A stretch of 35,621 nt of DNA from BD1-7 clade bacterium (lineage in GTDB: Bacteria > Pseudomonadota > Gammaproteobacteria > Pseudomonadales > DT-91), in contig CACSIN010000027.1 in assembly GCA_902705835.1 (NCBI GenBank), forward strand, positions 51,349 to 86,969. The letters run 5' to 3'. Positions 15,755 through 24,183 of the stretch are shown piece after piece. Within the stretch, counting starts at the first letter, position 1. Each line of letters starts with the position of its first letter. The notes beneath the pieces were generated by a model. That model worked only from the letters and a program-made list of their open reading frames with translations. It ran no database searches and was not told where the DNA came from. A program made the translations under genes and the position numbers.

Positions 15755-16192
15755 GTTGAATCTCTGAATTTTCTCTCCCAGTAGCTTAGAAACATCCTTC
15801 GTCTTCTACCGGTGAAACGTCCCAGTGTTTCTTTTTTGCCATCCTAGCTAGCTCTTTATTGAGGTGACTGTCTTTCGTTCTATGGATCGGTGGTGCAGAT
15901 TGAACTCTGGGCTGCCCCGTTTTTCCTATACATGATCCTTCGTCAATGAGTTCAGGCGGGATGATCAGTTATGACATGAAATTAAACCCTTTTGACGTTC
16001 TCCTGCTAGCAAAATCCGTTACAATCGAGCGTTAAAGTGTTTTCCGCATGCTTGAAATTCACAGTCACAGACCACCTTACATATTCAGTTGGGCTTGCAC
16101 TCTGCAGGCGTACGGCCCTTGTTGCGGTTGGCCGATGACGACTAAGTGTGCTTTTGATGTGACTGTTAACATAACAAAGGTAAGGAATGACA

Positions 16193-17827
16193 ATGGCAAC
16201 GCCAAAATTTGATGCGACTTATTCTGCACAGCTGTATACCTTTGCAGGTAAAGATGTTCCATGGTTGATGAAGAAGTGGGCTGAGCAAACGCCTGAAAAA
16301 GAGTTCCTGATCTGGGAGCCAAAAGACGGTAATACCAAAACTTGGACATACCAAGGCTTTTGGGAAGAAATCAACAAAGTTGCATGTGGCCTGATCGAGA
16401 AGGGTGTTAAGAAAGGCGACAAGTTGCTGATTCATTCTGAAAACAGCCCTGAAATGATGATTGCTTGGTATGCATCTGCCATTGTTGGTTCTTGTGCAGT
16501 AACTACCAATACTCGCTGTGTTGGGGATGAGCTTACTTATTTTGCCGAGCATTCAGACGCTGTTGGTTGTATTACTCAACCAAAATTTATTAAAGAACTG
16601 GCGAAAAATGCGACCAGTCTGCCTTGGTTTATTGTTACCGATGATAACTCTGGTGAGCCTGCTGCAGATGATCAAAAAGATCACCGCTATGACGGCTGGG
16701 CGAGTTTATACGGTTTTGGTGATGTTGCTCCAGAGCGCCCTGTTGAGCCAATGCTACCTGTAGGTATCCAGTTTACCTCTGGCACCACGTCTCGTCCGAA
16801 AGCGGTTGTTCACACACATGCAAACGCAATGTGGGGTGGCATGAATGGTGCTCAAAACTTGGATATCGATAGCTCAGATGTTTACTTGTGCTATTTGCCT
16901 TGTTTCCACGTGAACGCGCAAAGCTGGACATTCTGGACCATGGCTTGGGCTGGCGGTACTGTTGTGTTGCAGCCTAAGTTTTCATCATCACGTTTTTGGG
17001 AAGTTTCTTTGAAGCATAAGTGCACACGCGCTTCGATGATTCCATTCTGCTTCAAAGCAATTGGCGCACAAGAAATTCCTGAGCATTCCTACAAAAGCTG
17101 GTCGACGGGTGTGAAACTGCACAATGTTGAAAACTACTGGAAGGTTCCAACATTCGCGACGTGGGGAATGACTGAAACGGTAACTCATGCGACGCGTTCA
17201 TTCTTGCCTCAAGATTGCCCGGAAATGAACATTGGTATTCCGAGCCCAGGCTATGAATTTGCCATTATGAATCCTGAGACGGGCGAATACTGCGACATCG
17301 GTGAAAACGGTGATTTGTATATTCGTGGTACACGTGGTGTTCATATCTTCTTGGAATACTACAAAAATCAGGAAGCTATGGATAAGAGCTTTACTGACGA
17401 CGGTTGGTTCATGACAGGTGACCAGGCACGCTTGGGTGAAGACGGTTATATGTATTTCGCTGACCGTGACAAAGATGTATTGAAAGTTGGCGGCGAAAAC
17501 GTCTCTGCGCGTCAGGTGGAAGAGTTCATCGGTGAATTGTTGGGTATGGGTGTTCTTGAGGAGCATGCGATTGTTGCTCAGAAACATGACATGCTGGATG
17601 AAGTGCCTGTGGTATTTGCGATCAAGAGTGCTTGGACTCAGCTGACTGAAGAAGAGATCACAGAGAAAATTATGAAGGGCTGTGAAGAAGGCTTGGCTGA
17701 TTTTAAACGCCCTAAGTCGATCTACTTTGTTGAAGAAATGCCGCGCGCTACGCTTGAAAAAGTTGCTAAAAACAAGCTGCGTGAGATGGCGGACGAACTT
17801 GCTGATAAGGAAAAGGCTGAGGGTTGA
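16193..17827 (+). CDS. AMP-dependent acyl-CoA synthetase/ligase
   Basis: This 544-residue ANL-superfamily enzyme activates a carboxylic acid to its CoA thioester. TSGTTSRPK (195-203) is the phosphate-binding loop, with Ser-Arg where most members have Gly-x. WGMTET is the adenylate motif. DRDKDVLKVGGENVSARQVE is the hinge region, and a C-terminal EKVAKNKLRE contains the likely catalytic lysine. The overall pattern resembles CaiC-type and medium/long-chain or methylmercaptopropionyl ligases; the substrate cannot be named. An ATG at 16187 directly abuts the TAAGGA ribosome-binding site. ATG 16193 has proper 6-nt spacing and is preferred. The gene stands alone and ends in a strong terminator. Confidence 0.93.
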   Translation: MATPKFDATYSAQLYTFAGKDVPWLMKKWAEQTPEKEFLIWEPKDGNTKTWTYQGFWEEINKVACGLIEKGVKKGDKLLIHSENSPEMMIAWYASAIVGSCAVTTNTRCVGDELTYFAEHSDAVGCITQPKFIKELAKNATSLPWFIVTDDNSGEPAADDQKDHRYDGWASLYGFGDVAPERPVEPMLPVGIQFTSGTTSRPKAVVHTHANAMWGGMNGAQNLDIDSSDVYLCYLPCFHVNAQSWTFWTMAWAGGTVVLQPKFSSSRFWEVSLKHKCTRASMIPFCFKAIGAQEIPEHSYKSWSTGVKLHNVENYWKVPTFATWGMTETVTHATRSFLPQDCPEMNIGIPSPGYEFAIMNPETGEYCDIGENGDLYIRGTRGVHIFLEYYKNQEAMDKSFTDDGWFMTGDQARLGEDGYMYFADRDKDVLKVGGENVSARQVEEFIGELLGMGVLEEHAIVAQKHDMLDEVPVVFAIKSAWTQLTEEEITEKIMKGCEEGLADFKRPKSIYFVEEMPRATLEKVAKNKLREMADELADKEKAEG

Positions 17828-17849
17828 TTTTGCCTTTCAGCTAGTTGAA

Positions 17850-17876
17850 AAAGCCGGGTTTATCCCGGCTTTTTTG
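17850..17876 (+). terminator. Intrinsic terminator of the acyl-CoA ligase gene
   Basis: AAGCCGGG (17851-17858) pairs with CCCGGCTT (17864-17871) around a 5-nt loop, followed by a T run. The stem shares the AAGCCGG core of the trpS terminator. Confidence 0.92.
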
Positions 17877-18039
17877 TTGGCGTTGTTTGGTCTTGTTACG
17901 TTGAGGTTTGGTGCGTTTCAAGCTGAGTGCTGTGTTATTGGGTGGCTGCTTACAATAACGATTAACCTTTGCTGTGAATCTTCGGTTAAGATAGTTGCCT
18001 TATAATTCAGACCCGTTGAATTCAGGATATATTTATTCC

Positions 18040-19311
18040 ATGTATATACCTCCCTATTTCAAGAAAAAAACCCGTGACTTCTTTCGTGCCATCGATGTGC
18101 CCGAAAATCTGACGCCCTTGATCGATATTGATGACGACTCCGAAGTGGAGGCTGAACAGGCGGGTTTGTCTCAGTCGTCCGTTAATACTATCTGGCGTTC
18201 ATTTGAAGACTTTTACCGGACAGGCATGCACCCGGCGATGTCTGTGTGTTTGCGTAAAAACGGTAAGGTTGTGTTAAATCGATCAATAGGATATGCCAAA
18301 GGTGTCGACCCAGTTGAAGCCTTGGAATCTCCGGTTCCGATGACGGTTGATACGCCAATTTGTCTTTACTCTGCGTCCAAAGCTGTGATGGCTATGTTGG
18401 TACATAAATTGGCAGAAGAAGGTTATGTAAACCTGCTAAATCCAGTCGCATACTATTTGCCTGAATTTGGTCGATTTGGTAAAGATAAAATATCGATTTT
18501 CCAAATGTTATCTCATCGGGGTGGTTTCCCTGTGATTGATGCGGATGTGCCACTGGACACCGTTTTTGACCGTGATGCCGTACTGGAATTGATATACAAC
18601 ACCGAATCTCTTTGCCCAGAAGGTCGTGTTCAGGCATACCATGCAATTACCAGCGGCTTTATTGCCGATGAGTTAATTCGCACAATCACTGGCAAAACCA
18701 TCAATGAGTATCTGTTTGAAAAATTTGCAGAGCCGATGGGAATGACAAACTTTTCATTCGGCGTTAGTAAGAATAACAAGGCAGATGTTGCTCGGAACTA
18801 TGTATCCGGCATGCGCAACGGCAAGCTAATTGGCAATGTGCTTGAGAAAGCGCTGGGAGTGTCAATTGAGGAAGCTGCATTATTGAGTAACTCCGACGAT
18901 TTTATGACTTCGGTTATACCCTCTGCCAACCTATATACGACGGCAGAAGAGATTGGTCGCTTTTATCAAATGTTGTTAGATCGCGGTGAATACGAAGGTC
19001 GTCAGATATTGAAACCTGAGACTGTCGACATTGCAGTGAAGGAGGCGGGGAAAACGCGCTTGGATAAAGGTATCTTTTTACCCATGCGTTTTAGCGCTGG
19101 TTTCATGTTGGGTGGCAAGCCTGCGGGGATGTACGGATTGGACACGCACAATGCATTTGGACACCTTGGTTTCTCGAATATCTTTTGTTGGGCTGATCCA
19201 CAGCGGAATATCTCTGCTGCAATTCTGACGACCGGTAAGCCTGTTCTTGGGAGTCATATTCTTGGATTGCCCAAAATGATGCACGCGATCAGCTCCGAGT
19301 GCCTAGATTAA
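18040..19311 (+). CDS. Beta-lactamase-fold serine hydrolase (class C / EstB-like)
   Basis: This 423-residue protein has the class C beta-lactamase/DD-peptidase fold. The active-site serine and lysine are in SASK (Ser111-Lys114). A tyrosine motif YHAITSG contains Tyr200, and the third motif is HLG (375-377), all in order and with normal spacing. Members of this group are usually esterases or lipases rather than antibiotic-degrading enzymes. No signal peptide is visible, so it is probably cytoplasmic. ATG 18040 is preferred; a TTG at 17995 would add 15 residues with no better ribosome-binding site. Substrate unknown. Being beside an acyl-CoA ligase fits acyl-ester metabolism but is weak evidence. 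It ends in a strong terminator. Confidence 0.92.
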   Translation: MYIPPYFKKKTRDFFRAIDVPENLTPLIDIDDDSEVEAEQAGLSQSSVNTIWRSFEDFYRTGMHPAMSVCLRKNGKVVLNRSIGYAKGVDPVEALESPVPMTVDTPICLYSASKAVMAMLVHKLAEEGYVNLLNPVAYYLPEFGRFGKDKISIFQMLSHRGGFPVIDADVPLDTVFDRDAVLELIYNTESLCPEGRVQAYHAITSGFIADELIRTITGKTINEYLFEKFAEPMGMTNFSFGVSKNNKADVARNYVSGMRNGKLIGNVLEKALGVSIEEAALLSNSDDFMTSVIPSANLYTTAEEIGRFYQMLLDRGEYEGRQILKPETVDIAVKEAGKTRLDKGIFLPMRFSAGFMLGGKPAGMYGLDTHNAFGHLGFSNIFCWADPQRNISAAILTTGKPVLGSHILGLPKMMHAISSECLD

Positions 19312-19352
19312 GCACCGTAGAAAGCTAAGTAACCAACCACTACCTGTCAGAG

Positions 19353-19386
19353 AAAGCCGGTAAAACGCAGTTTTACCGGCTTTTTT
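19353..19386 (+). terminator. Intrinsic terminator of the serine hydrolase gene
   Basis: A 14-bp perfect stem, AAAGCCGGTAAAAC (19353-19366) with GTTTTACCGGCTTT (19370-19383), has a 3-nt loop and a T run to 19386. It is the strongest terminator in the window. Confidence 0.95.
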
Positions 19387-19456
19387 GTGCCAGATTAAAG
19401 TGTTTTTTAGCAAATACGAAATAACGCATCTAACCATATGATTAATAAGAGGAAAA

Positions 19457-19540
19457 ATGGAGCGTATTCATGCTCATCGTGATTCGCAAGCTGAATATAA
19501 ACGTTTGCATAACTTAGAAACGCTCAGTGTTTATCGTTGA
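19457..19540 (+). CDS. Possible 27-residue small protein
   Basis: A 27-codon ORF starts at ATG 19457 after an AAGAGG ribosome-binding site with 4-nt spacing. It ends in TGA inside the first arm of an inverted repeat. The peptide is hydrophilic and charged (begins MERIHAHRDS) with no membrane segment. I do not recognise it. It follows the serine hydrolase terminator, so it would need its own promoter. The good ribosome-binding site is the only positive evidence, and chance is a real alternative. Confidence 0.25.
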   Translation: MERIHAHRDSQAEYKRLHNLETLSVYR

Positions 19541-19562
19541 TACGATAATTATCGAACTAACG
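19531..19562. repeat. Overlapping TTATCG inverted repeats
   Basis: TTATCGT (19531-19537) pairs with ACGATAA (19542-19548) around a 4-nt loop. A further TTATCG and ACGATATT follow immediately, so alternative pairings exist. There is no T run, so it is not an intrinsic terminator. It could be an operator or an mRNA structure. Confidence 0.5.
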
Positions 19563-19770
19563 ATATTAATATGTTGATTAAGCGGTCGTTCTCATTAGAA
19601 TGCCTGCGTTGGCACAAAGCTTGCCTTTCTTCTATATGAAAAACAAAGGTTTAGCTCGTTCTGTGCCTAACGGAACGTAATAATCTTGCAATCAGGTTGT
19701 CTTATGATTGCGTCTAGTTTCGCGATAGGGATATGCGGGGTCTATTTGTCTTTTGAGTCGGGGGGCTTCA

Positions 19771-20055
19771 ATGGATAAACAGAAGGAAGTTTTGCATATT
19801 GTTATATCCGCATCTGTTAGCTTTGCGCTGGTGTTGCTGAGTGCACTGTGGGTGTCGATTCACTTGCCTGTTGCACCGCTGATACGTATTTCAATTGCCG
19901 CACTTATTATACCTTGGGTATGGGTACCGCTGTTTTACTACCTTATTCATAGTCGACGTACTTGGCCGCGCTTTGTGGTTCATTCTATGATAGCCAGTAT
20001 TTGGGCATTCCCACTGCTGAAGTTCTTTGTTATTGGGGCGACATTGATACAATAG
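19771..20055 (+). CDS. Small three-helix membrane protein, hypothetical
   Basis: This 94-residue protein is almost entirely hydrophobic. There are helices at about 10-30, 35-58 and 65-92, and short basic loops (HSRRTWPR) that would lie in the cytoplasm. I do not recognise the family. ATG 19771 is preferred over an upstream TTG at 19753 because the GGGGGG tract at 19760-19765 is correctly spaced for the ATG. Its 3' end overlaps the convergent sensor-kinase gene by 26 nt. The long AT-rich leader suggests it is expressed from its own promoter. Confidence 0.72.
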   Translation: MDKQKEVLHIVISASVSFALVLLSALWVSIHLPVAPLIRISIAALIIPWVWVPLFYYLIHSRRTWPRFVVHSMIASIWAFPLLKFFVIGATLIQ

Positions 20056-22495
20056 GGTGCGTATCTTTGGCACTCTGCTGATTTTCTGATGCAGGTTGAT
20101 AGAGTGCTAGGACCTTACGTACAGATGCTTTTGTAATTGGTTTTAATAACAAATCATCCATGCCTGCCTGATAACATTGTTGCAGTTCTTGATGCCAAGT
20201 GTGGGCTGTCAGCGCAATGATAGGGGTTGGCTTCAAGTCTTGTTGTTGTTCAAATGCTCTTATCGCGCGTGTCGCTTCGAACCCATTCATAGTTGGCATT
20301 TCACAATCCATAAGAATGACATCGACATCTTGAGCATTCATTTGGTAGTACTTCAGTGTTTCTTCCCCGTTTGCTTCAATATGGCAAGGCACACCCAAAT
20401 TCGCGAGAATACTACTGATCACCATTTTATTAACCTGATTGTCTTCCGCGATCAATATGCGATTGAAATTAAGTGGTGCGTGTTTGTCTTCTTCAATATC
20501 TGTGGTCTCCACCAGTTTCGGATCCAGAGTGATCGGCAGCGGCAAGTTAAGTGAGAAAACGGAGCCGTGGCTGACGCGTGATTGAACCTGGATGCTGCCA
20601 TTCATCAGTGCAGCGAGCTCTGAACAGATAGCGAGACCCAGCCCGGTGCTGCTGTCGCGGCCTAGGTTGTTGCTGATGGCTTGTTCAAAAGGAGCAAATA
20701 GGCGTTCTAGATCTTCTGGTGCAATGCCTATCCCGGTATCACTAACATCGAAACGCAAGTACTTGTTGTCCGATACCTTGATTTTTACCTGCCCGTCATG
20801 GGTATATTTGATGGCGTTGCCGAGCAGGTTGATGAGCAGCTGTCTTACTCGGGTTGCGTCACCGATATAGAAATCCGCGACGTTATCGTGGATTTGTACT
20901 TTCAGTACCAAGCTCTTTTCATGGCACTCCAATTCAAACATGTCGCAGACATCCCTGACTAGATGTCTCAAGTTGAACGGCTTTTGTTCCAGTTCGAGTT
21001 TACCGGCCTCGACCTTTGAGTAATCTAGAATATCATTGATGATTTTCTCTAACGATTTTGCGCTGCCGTGAATAATATCAATGTAGTGTTTGTCGGTTTT
21101 ATCATTCAAGCGCCTGGATAGCAGGTCGGATATCCCTAATATACCGTTCATAGGTGTTCGAATTTCGTGGCTCATTCGCGCCAGAAACTTCGATTTCGAA
21201 TCGGCTTTTGCGTTGGCGAAGCTCTCGTTGATTTTCAACTGAGTGATGCGATTGGCAAGCGCCATGGATAGAGCGACGACTTCTAACGCATGAGAAATCT
21301 GTACCGTAACGAAAATCGACACAGGGAAAATAGGATAGATGGCCTCATGTGCTAACGTCAGGATCGACATCAGAATCAGGATGCTCCAGGCACTAGTGAA
21401 AATTCTGGAGGGTGTATCGCCGACCTTTATCCATGTCATAACGCCTGCTGTCCAGCACAGCATAAAGATCGGTATTGAGATCACTGACAAGACCCTTACC
21501 AAAAAGTACTTGTTGTCAAACGGGGTGGTGAGATAGATAAAAAGAACCGCGTAGCAGCTAACACATAGCGCACTAAGTACGCTTGCAAGTCGTGGAAAGT
21601 GCTGCCGAAGGGATAAGAACTCAATACTGAACCACCCAGCAAACGAAAACATCACTGCCATGCCCGTATAAGAAATACGTTGGTTGAATAGCGTGGTATT
21701 GGGCCACACGAGCTGATAGCCCCAGCCGGTGACACTTAAAAATACCGCCATTGCTCCGGTTACATAGAGACTGTAATAGAGGTAGCTTTTGTCTTTGGTC
21801 ATGACAAAAATAACGAGGTTATAGCAAATCATCACGAATATGATGCCGAAATAGAACAGCTCCCAAAGATCCATCTTCTTTACTGATTCAAAGAATTGTT
21901 GGCGGTCCCACAGGTACAATCGATGGGTGTTATCGTAAGCAGCGATGCTCGAATAGAGGTAGAAGGTTTGGCTGGATCCGGCTTTGATTGTGAGGGGTAA
22001 CAGAAACAGGTGATAGTCGATCGGGCGTTCTGCGAACGGGAACATTTCGCCGACTTCAAAAAGGGGGATGAAGGTATCTCCTTGTTTCTCCCACAGCGTA
22101 ATGTCGCGAAGTTGCGGGTTTTGTTGAAGGAGTAAAATCTGTCGATCTTTATTGCCAGTGTTAGCTAGCGTGAAACGGCTCCAGGATGCGCCACTGAAGT
22201 TGGTTAGCTGCGCTTCTCTAGCGGACATCCACCCGGTTAACTGTTCAACCTCTTTGGGCGTTTTTATCGACGTGTCGGGTTGAATAATACTGATGTAATT
22301 CAGCATTCTTGTGGCGGAATCATCGGTAATGGAATTAACGTCCAGAACAGTTCGCGCGTTGGCTAATGTTGGTGTAACCCAGGCCGTAAATAATAGAAGT
22401 AGAGTGAATTGCAGGAAGGTCGAATACTGACGGATAAGATGGGATCTGCAGCGCCCGCTGTTCCAATACCTGCTTGATGCGGGGAGGGGCGTCAT
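20030..22495 (-). CDS. 7TMR-DISM hybrid sensor histidine kinase with receiver domain
   Basis: This 821-residue hybrid kinase has a signal-like N-terminal helix (about 27-45). A periplasmic 7TMR-DISM extracellular domain (about 50-200), a seven-helix membrane block (about 208-400), a HisKA domain with His443 in MSHEIRTP, and a HATPase domain (DTGIGI, TGLGL) follow. A C-terminal receiver has phospho-acceptor Asp730 in ILMDCEMP and the conserved lysine in LLLKP. DISM receptors are thought to sense carbohydrates or other small ligands. No HPt domain or response regulator is nearby, so the output is unknown. ATG 22495 has an AAAGGA ribosome-binding site; a TTG at 22579 would add 28 residues with no better signal. 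The 3' end overlaps the convergent small membrane-protein gene. Confidence 0.93.
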   Translation of the reverse strand: MTPLPASSRYWNSGRCRSHLIRQYSTFLQFTLLLLFTAWVTPTLANARTVLDVNSITDDSATRMLNYISIIQPDTSIKTPKEVEQLTGWMSAREAQLTNFSGASWSRFTLANTGNKDRQILLLQQNPQLRDITLWEKQGDTFIPLFEVGEMFPFAERPIDYHLFLLPLTIKAGSSQTFYLYSSIAAYDNTHRLYLWDRQQFFESVKKMDLWELFYFGIIFVMICYNLVIFVMTKDKSYLYYSLYVTGAMAVFLSVTGWGYQLVWPNTTLFNQRISYTGMAVMFSFAGWFSIEFLSLRQHFPRLASVLSALCVSCYAVLFIYLTTPFDNKYFLVRVLSVISIPIFMLCWTAGVMTWIKVGDTPSRIFTSAWSILILMSILTLAHEAIYPIFPVSIFVTVQISHALEVVALSMALANRITQLKINESFANAKADSKSKFLARMSHEIRTPMNGILGISDLLSRRLNDKTDKHYIDIIHGSAKSLEKIINDILDYSKVEAGKLELEQKPFNLRHLVRDVCDMFELECHEKSLVLKVQIHDNVADFYIGDATRVRQLLINLLGNAIKYTHDGQVKIKVSDNKYLRFDVSDTGIGIAPEDLERLFAPFEQAISNNLGRDSSTGLGLAICSELAALMNGSIQVQSRVSHGSVFSLNLPLPITLDPKLVETTDIEEDKHAPLNFNRILIAEDNQVNKMVISSILANLGVPCHIEANGEETLKYYQMNAQDVDVILMDCEMPTMNGFEATRAIRAFEQQQDLKPTPIIALTAHTWHQELQQCYQAGMDDLLLKPITKASVRKVLALYQPASENQQSAKDTHPIVSMSPQ

Positions 22496-22648
22496 AGAGG
22501 ATCCTTTTCTATTTGCCGCATTCGAACCCTGAATACGGTTTATGATATTGGAATTGAGCGCAGTGTAGTGGACAAGCAATTGTAATCGATCGCCTGATTC
22601 ATCTATGGCTTCGGAGCCAGCTTACCCCGAAATCACGAGCCGAAAATC

Positions 22649-22687
22649 GATTCAAACGAATTGAATCAGGCTACCGATTCAATTCGT
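22649..22687 (-). repeat. Mutually exclusive inverted repeats built on GATTCAA/TTGAATC
   Basis: GATTCAA (22649-22655) can pair with TTGAATC (22661-22667). The overlapping ACGAATTGAATC (22656-22667) can instead pair perfectly with GATTCAATTCGT (22676-22687) around an 8-nt loop. They lie between the DUF2505-like gene and the sensor kinase on the transcribed strand. There is no T run. Confidence 0.7.
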
Positions 22688-22707
22688 CTCATACATAAAG
22701 TCGACTA

Positions 22708-23184
22708 TTATCCGGCAAGACGCTTTGTAAGAAAATCGATTTCTTTCTGTGTGCCTTCTTCGCAGTTAGAAACGATAAACTTCTCAACTTTACCACCTAC
22801 CAAAGGGATATCGGCTTTTGCTTTATAGCTGATTGTGTATTCACAGCCATCACCTGATGGTTTCAGTGTCATATCTGTGTTTACTTTTACGGGCTGGCCT
22901 TCAACGGTGAATTCTGATTTCCCGACAAAATTGTCGCCAACTTGCTGCCAAGTTTCAGTCAGATGCAGGACTTGCTGAGGGTTAAATAGTTTTGCCAGGA
23001 ATTTGGGTAAGTCACGTGTGACTTCGCGACGCATCGAAATAATAATTTTAGAACCTTCTTCTTCAACTTCTGCGTCAGCGCTCAATTCGCCCAAATCGAT
23101 AGAGCGTTCTACCAGGAAGTCAGGATCACACAGCATGTCAATAACGGTGTCAACATCGTGCTGAAGTTTGTAAGTGGTGCTCAT
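22708..23184 (-). CDS. DUF2505-family protein (SRPBCC-like)
   Basis: This 158-residue protein matches the DUF2505 pattern. It begins YKLQHDVDTVIDMLCDPDF, continues through an alternating strand region with an EEEGSKIIISMRRE segment, and ends with a long helix (KEIDFLTKRLAG). The fold expected is START/SRPBCC, a helix-grip barrel that binds hydrophobic ligands; this is family knowledge. No signal peptide or catalytic motif is visible, so it is probably a cytoplasmic lipid- or ligand-binding protein. ATG 23184 was chosen. The tesA stop is 49 nt upstream, so the two may be co-transcribed. Function unknown. Confidence 0.85.
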   Translation of the reverse strand: MSTTYKLQHDVDTVIDMLCDPDFLVERSIDLGELSADAEVEEEGSKIIISMRREVTRDLPKFLAKLFNPQQVLHLTETWQQVGDNFVGKSEFTVEGQPVKVNTDMTLKPSGDGCEYTISYKAKADIPLVGGKVEKFIVSNCEEGTQKEIDFLTKRLAG

Positions 23185-23232
23185 GTCTGTCCTCAGAATT
23201 GTTGGTGTTGTTATGTTGCTAAATGTGCCATC

Positions 23233-23883
23233 TTATTCGGGCTGCTGCAACAGCGGTTTTAGATATTTCAATACGTTACGCGCGATAGTAGGTTGTGCTT
23301 CGGCATTAGGGTGGAGGCCATCCTGCTGCATAAGGCTGGGTTCAAGTGCCACTTCATCGAGAAGGAAGGGCATCAATATGATGTTTCGTTGATCGGCGAT
23401 GTGACTGAAGCTTTCGTTAAAGGCTTTGCTGTAGCGACTGCCGTAGTTCGGTGGAATATGCATGCCGACCAATAGTACATCCGCCCCAGCTGCCTGGCTT
23501 TTGTCGATCATTTCATTCAGGTTTTGGCGCATGGTTTTTAGTGAGTTACCACGCAATCCATCATTGGCGCCGAGCTCCAGCACAATGACGTCTGGCTTGT
23601 GTTTGTTCAGATTGTTTTGCAAGCGCAATAATCCGCCGGTGGTTGTTTCTCCACTGATGCTTGTATTGATTACTATGAACGTGTTCGGGGCAGATTTATC
23701 CAAATTCTGTTGCAACAAGGTTGGCCAATCTTGTTTATGTTCCAGACCGAATCCGGCACTAAGGCTGTCTCCGTAAACCAGAATGCGTGTTGCACAGGCT
23801 TGCGCGCTGATCAGCGAGAGAATGAAAAACGTAAGCAAAATGAATGCATTTGGTGAACGGTGAGATGCTGTGCGGGGTATCAT
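23233..23883 (-). CDS. tesA: Periplasmic GDSL esterase / lysophospholipase L1 (TesA)
   Basis: This 216-residue SGNH hydrolase has a signal peptide (about 12-31, ending AQACA). The four SGNH blocks are visible: GDSLSAG with nucleophile Ser40, SGETTTGG, GANDG, and the DGLHPN Asp-His pair near the C-terminus. The E. coli counterpart is thioesterase I/protease I/lysophospholipase L1, which hydrolyses acyl-CoA and lysophospholipids in the periplasm. The divergent arrangement with ybbA-ybbP, 300 nt away, is the same as in E. coli and pseudomonads and supports the assignment. A DUF2505-like gene follows closely. Confidence 0.95.
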   Translation of the reverse strand: MIPRTASHRSPNAFILLTFFILSLISAQACATRILVYGDSLSAGFGLEHKQDWPTLLQQNLDKSAPNTFIVINTSISGETTTGGLLRLQNNLNKHKPDVIVLELGANDGLRGNSLKTMRQNLNEMIDKSQAAGADVLLVGMHIPPNYGSRYSKAFNESFSHIADQRNIILMPFLLDEVALEPSLMQQDGLHPNAEAQPTIARNVLKYLKPLLQQPE

Positions 23884-24183
23884 ATAGGCTGATGATCCTG
23901 ATTGATTGTGTCGGGCGGTTCTGTACCCGACTATTTGCCGATCTTAGCGAATAACAGCAAGCGTAAACGGTGTTTGATTGATGCGAGCGCGAGCTGAGTA
24001 GGCATCCAATAGGAAATTATGCCACAAAAAAGACGGTAGTCAGTGATTAGCCACTGCCATCGAGCAGGATAATATTCTTAAAATTACGCAATGGAGCGGT
24101 TTTTTTGTGATCAAGGCTGACGTCTATCGCATGACTCAACGTACAATGCGTCGACAGCAATATTCCTTTGATTCGGGAGCACT
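23884..24183. other. Divergent intergenic region between tesA and ybbA
   Basis: These 300 nt must hold promoters for both directions. On the plus strand a TACAAT at 24142-24147 with CTGACG 19 nt upstream is a possible ybbA promoter, and TCGGGAGC just before the ATG is the likely ribosome-binding site. No RNA gene or ORF was seen. Confidence 0.5.

Larger units (their letters stand above)
15639..16192. other. Non-coding gap between cytochrome c and acyl-CoA ligase
   Basis: These 554 nt hold the probable terminator and the GCTTGTT array. The roughly 430 nt from 15760 to 16192 have no convincing ORF, tRNA or hairpin. A TTGACG at 15992 and a TACAAT at 16020 are promoter-like, but the 22-nt spacing is too long. 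The ligase promoter should lie here but was not pinned down. Confidence 0.6.
19312..19770. other. AT-rich gap upstream of the small membrane protein
   Basis: These 459 nt contain the serine hydrolase terminator, a possible 27-codon ORF (19457-19540) and overlapping TTATCG inverted repeats (19531-19562). The remainder to 19770 is AT-rich, with no ORF or RNA gene that I can support. It probably includes the promoter of the small membrane protein. Confidence 0.6.

Noticed and set aside
15992-16025. TTGACG...TACAAT promoter-like pair before the acyl-CoA ligase
   Set aside because: The 22-nt spacer is outside the normal range for sigma-70 promoters.
18040-19311. Antibiotic-resistance beta-lactamase
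   Set aside because: No signal peptide is visible and the motifs fit the esterase-like branch; nothing shows beta-lactam activity.
19637-19681. 14-codon ORF beginning ATGAAAAAC in the AT-rich gap
   Set aside because: Too short, with no ribosome-binding site.
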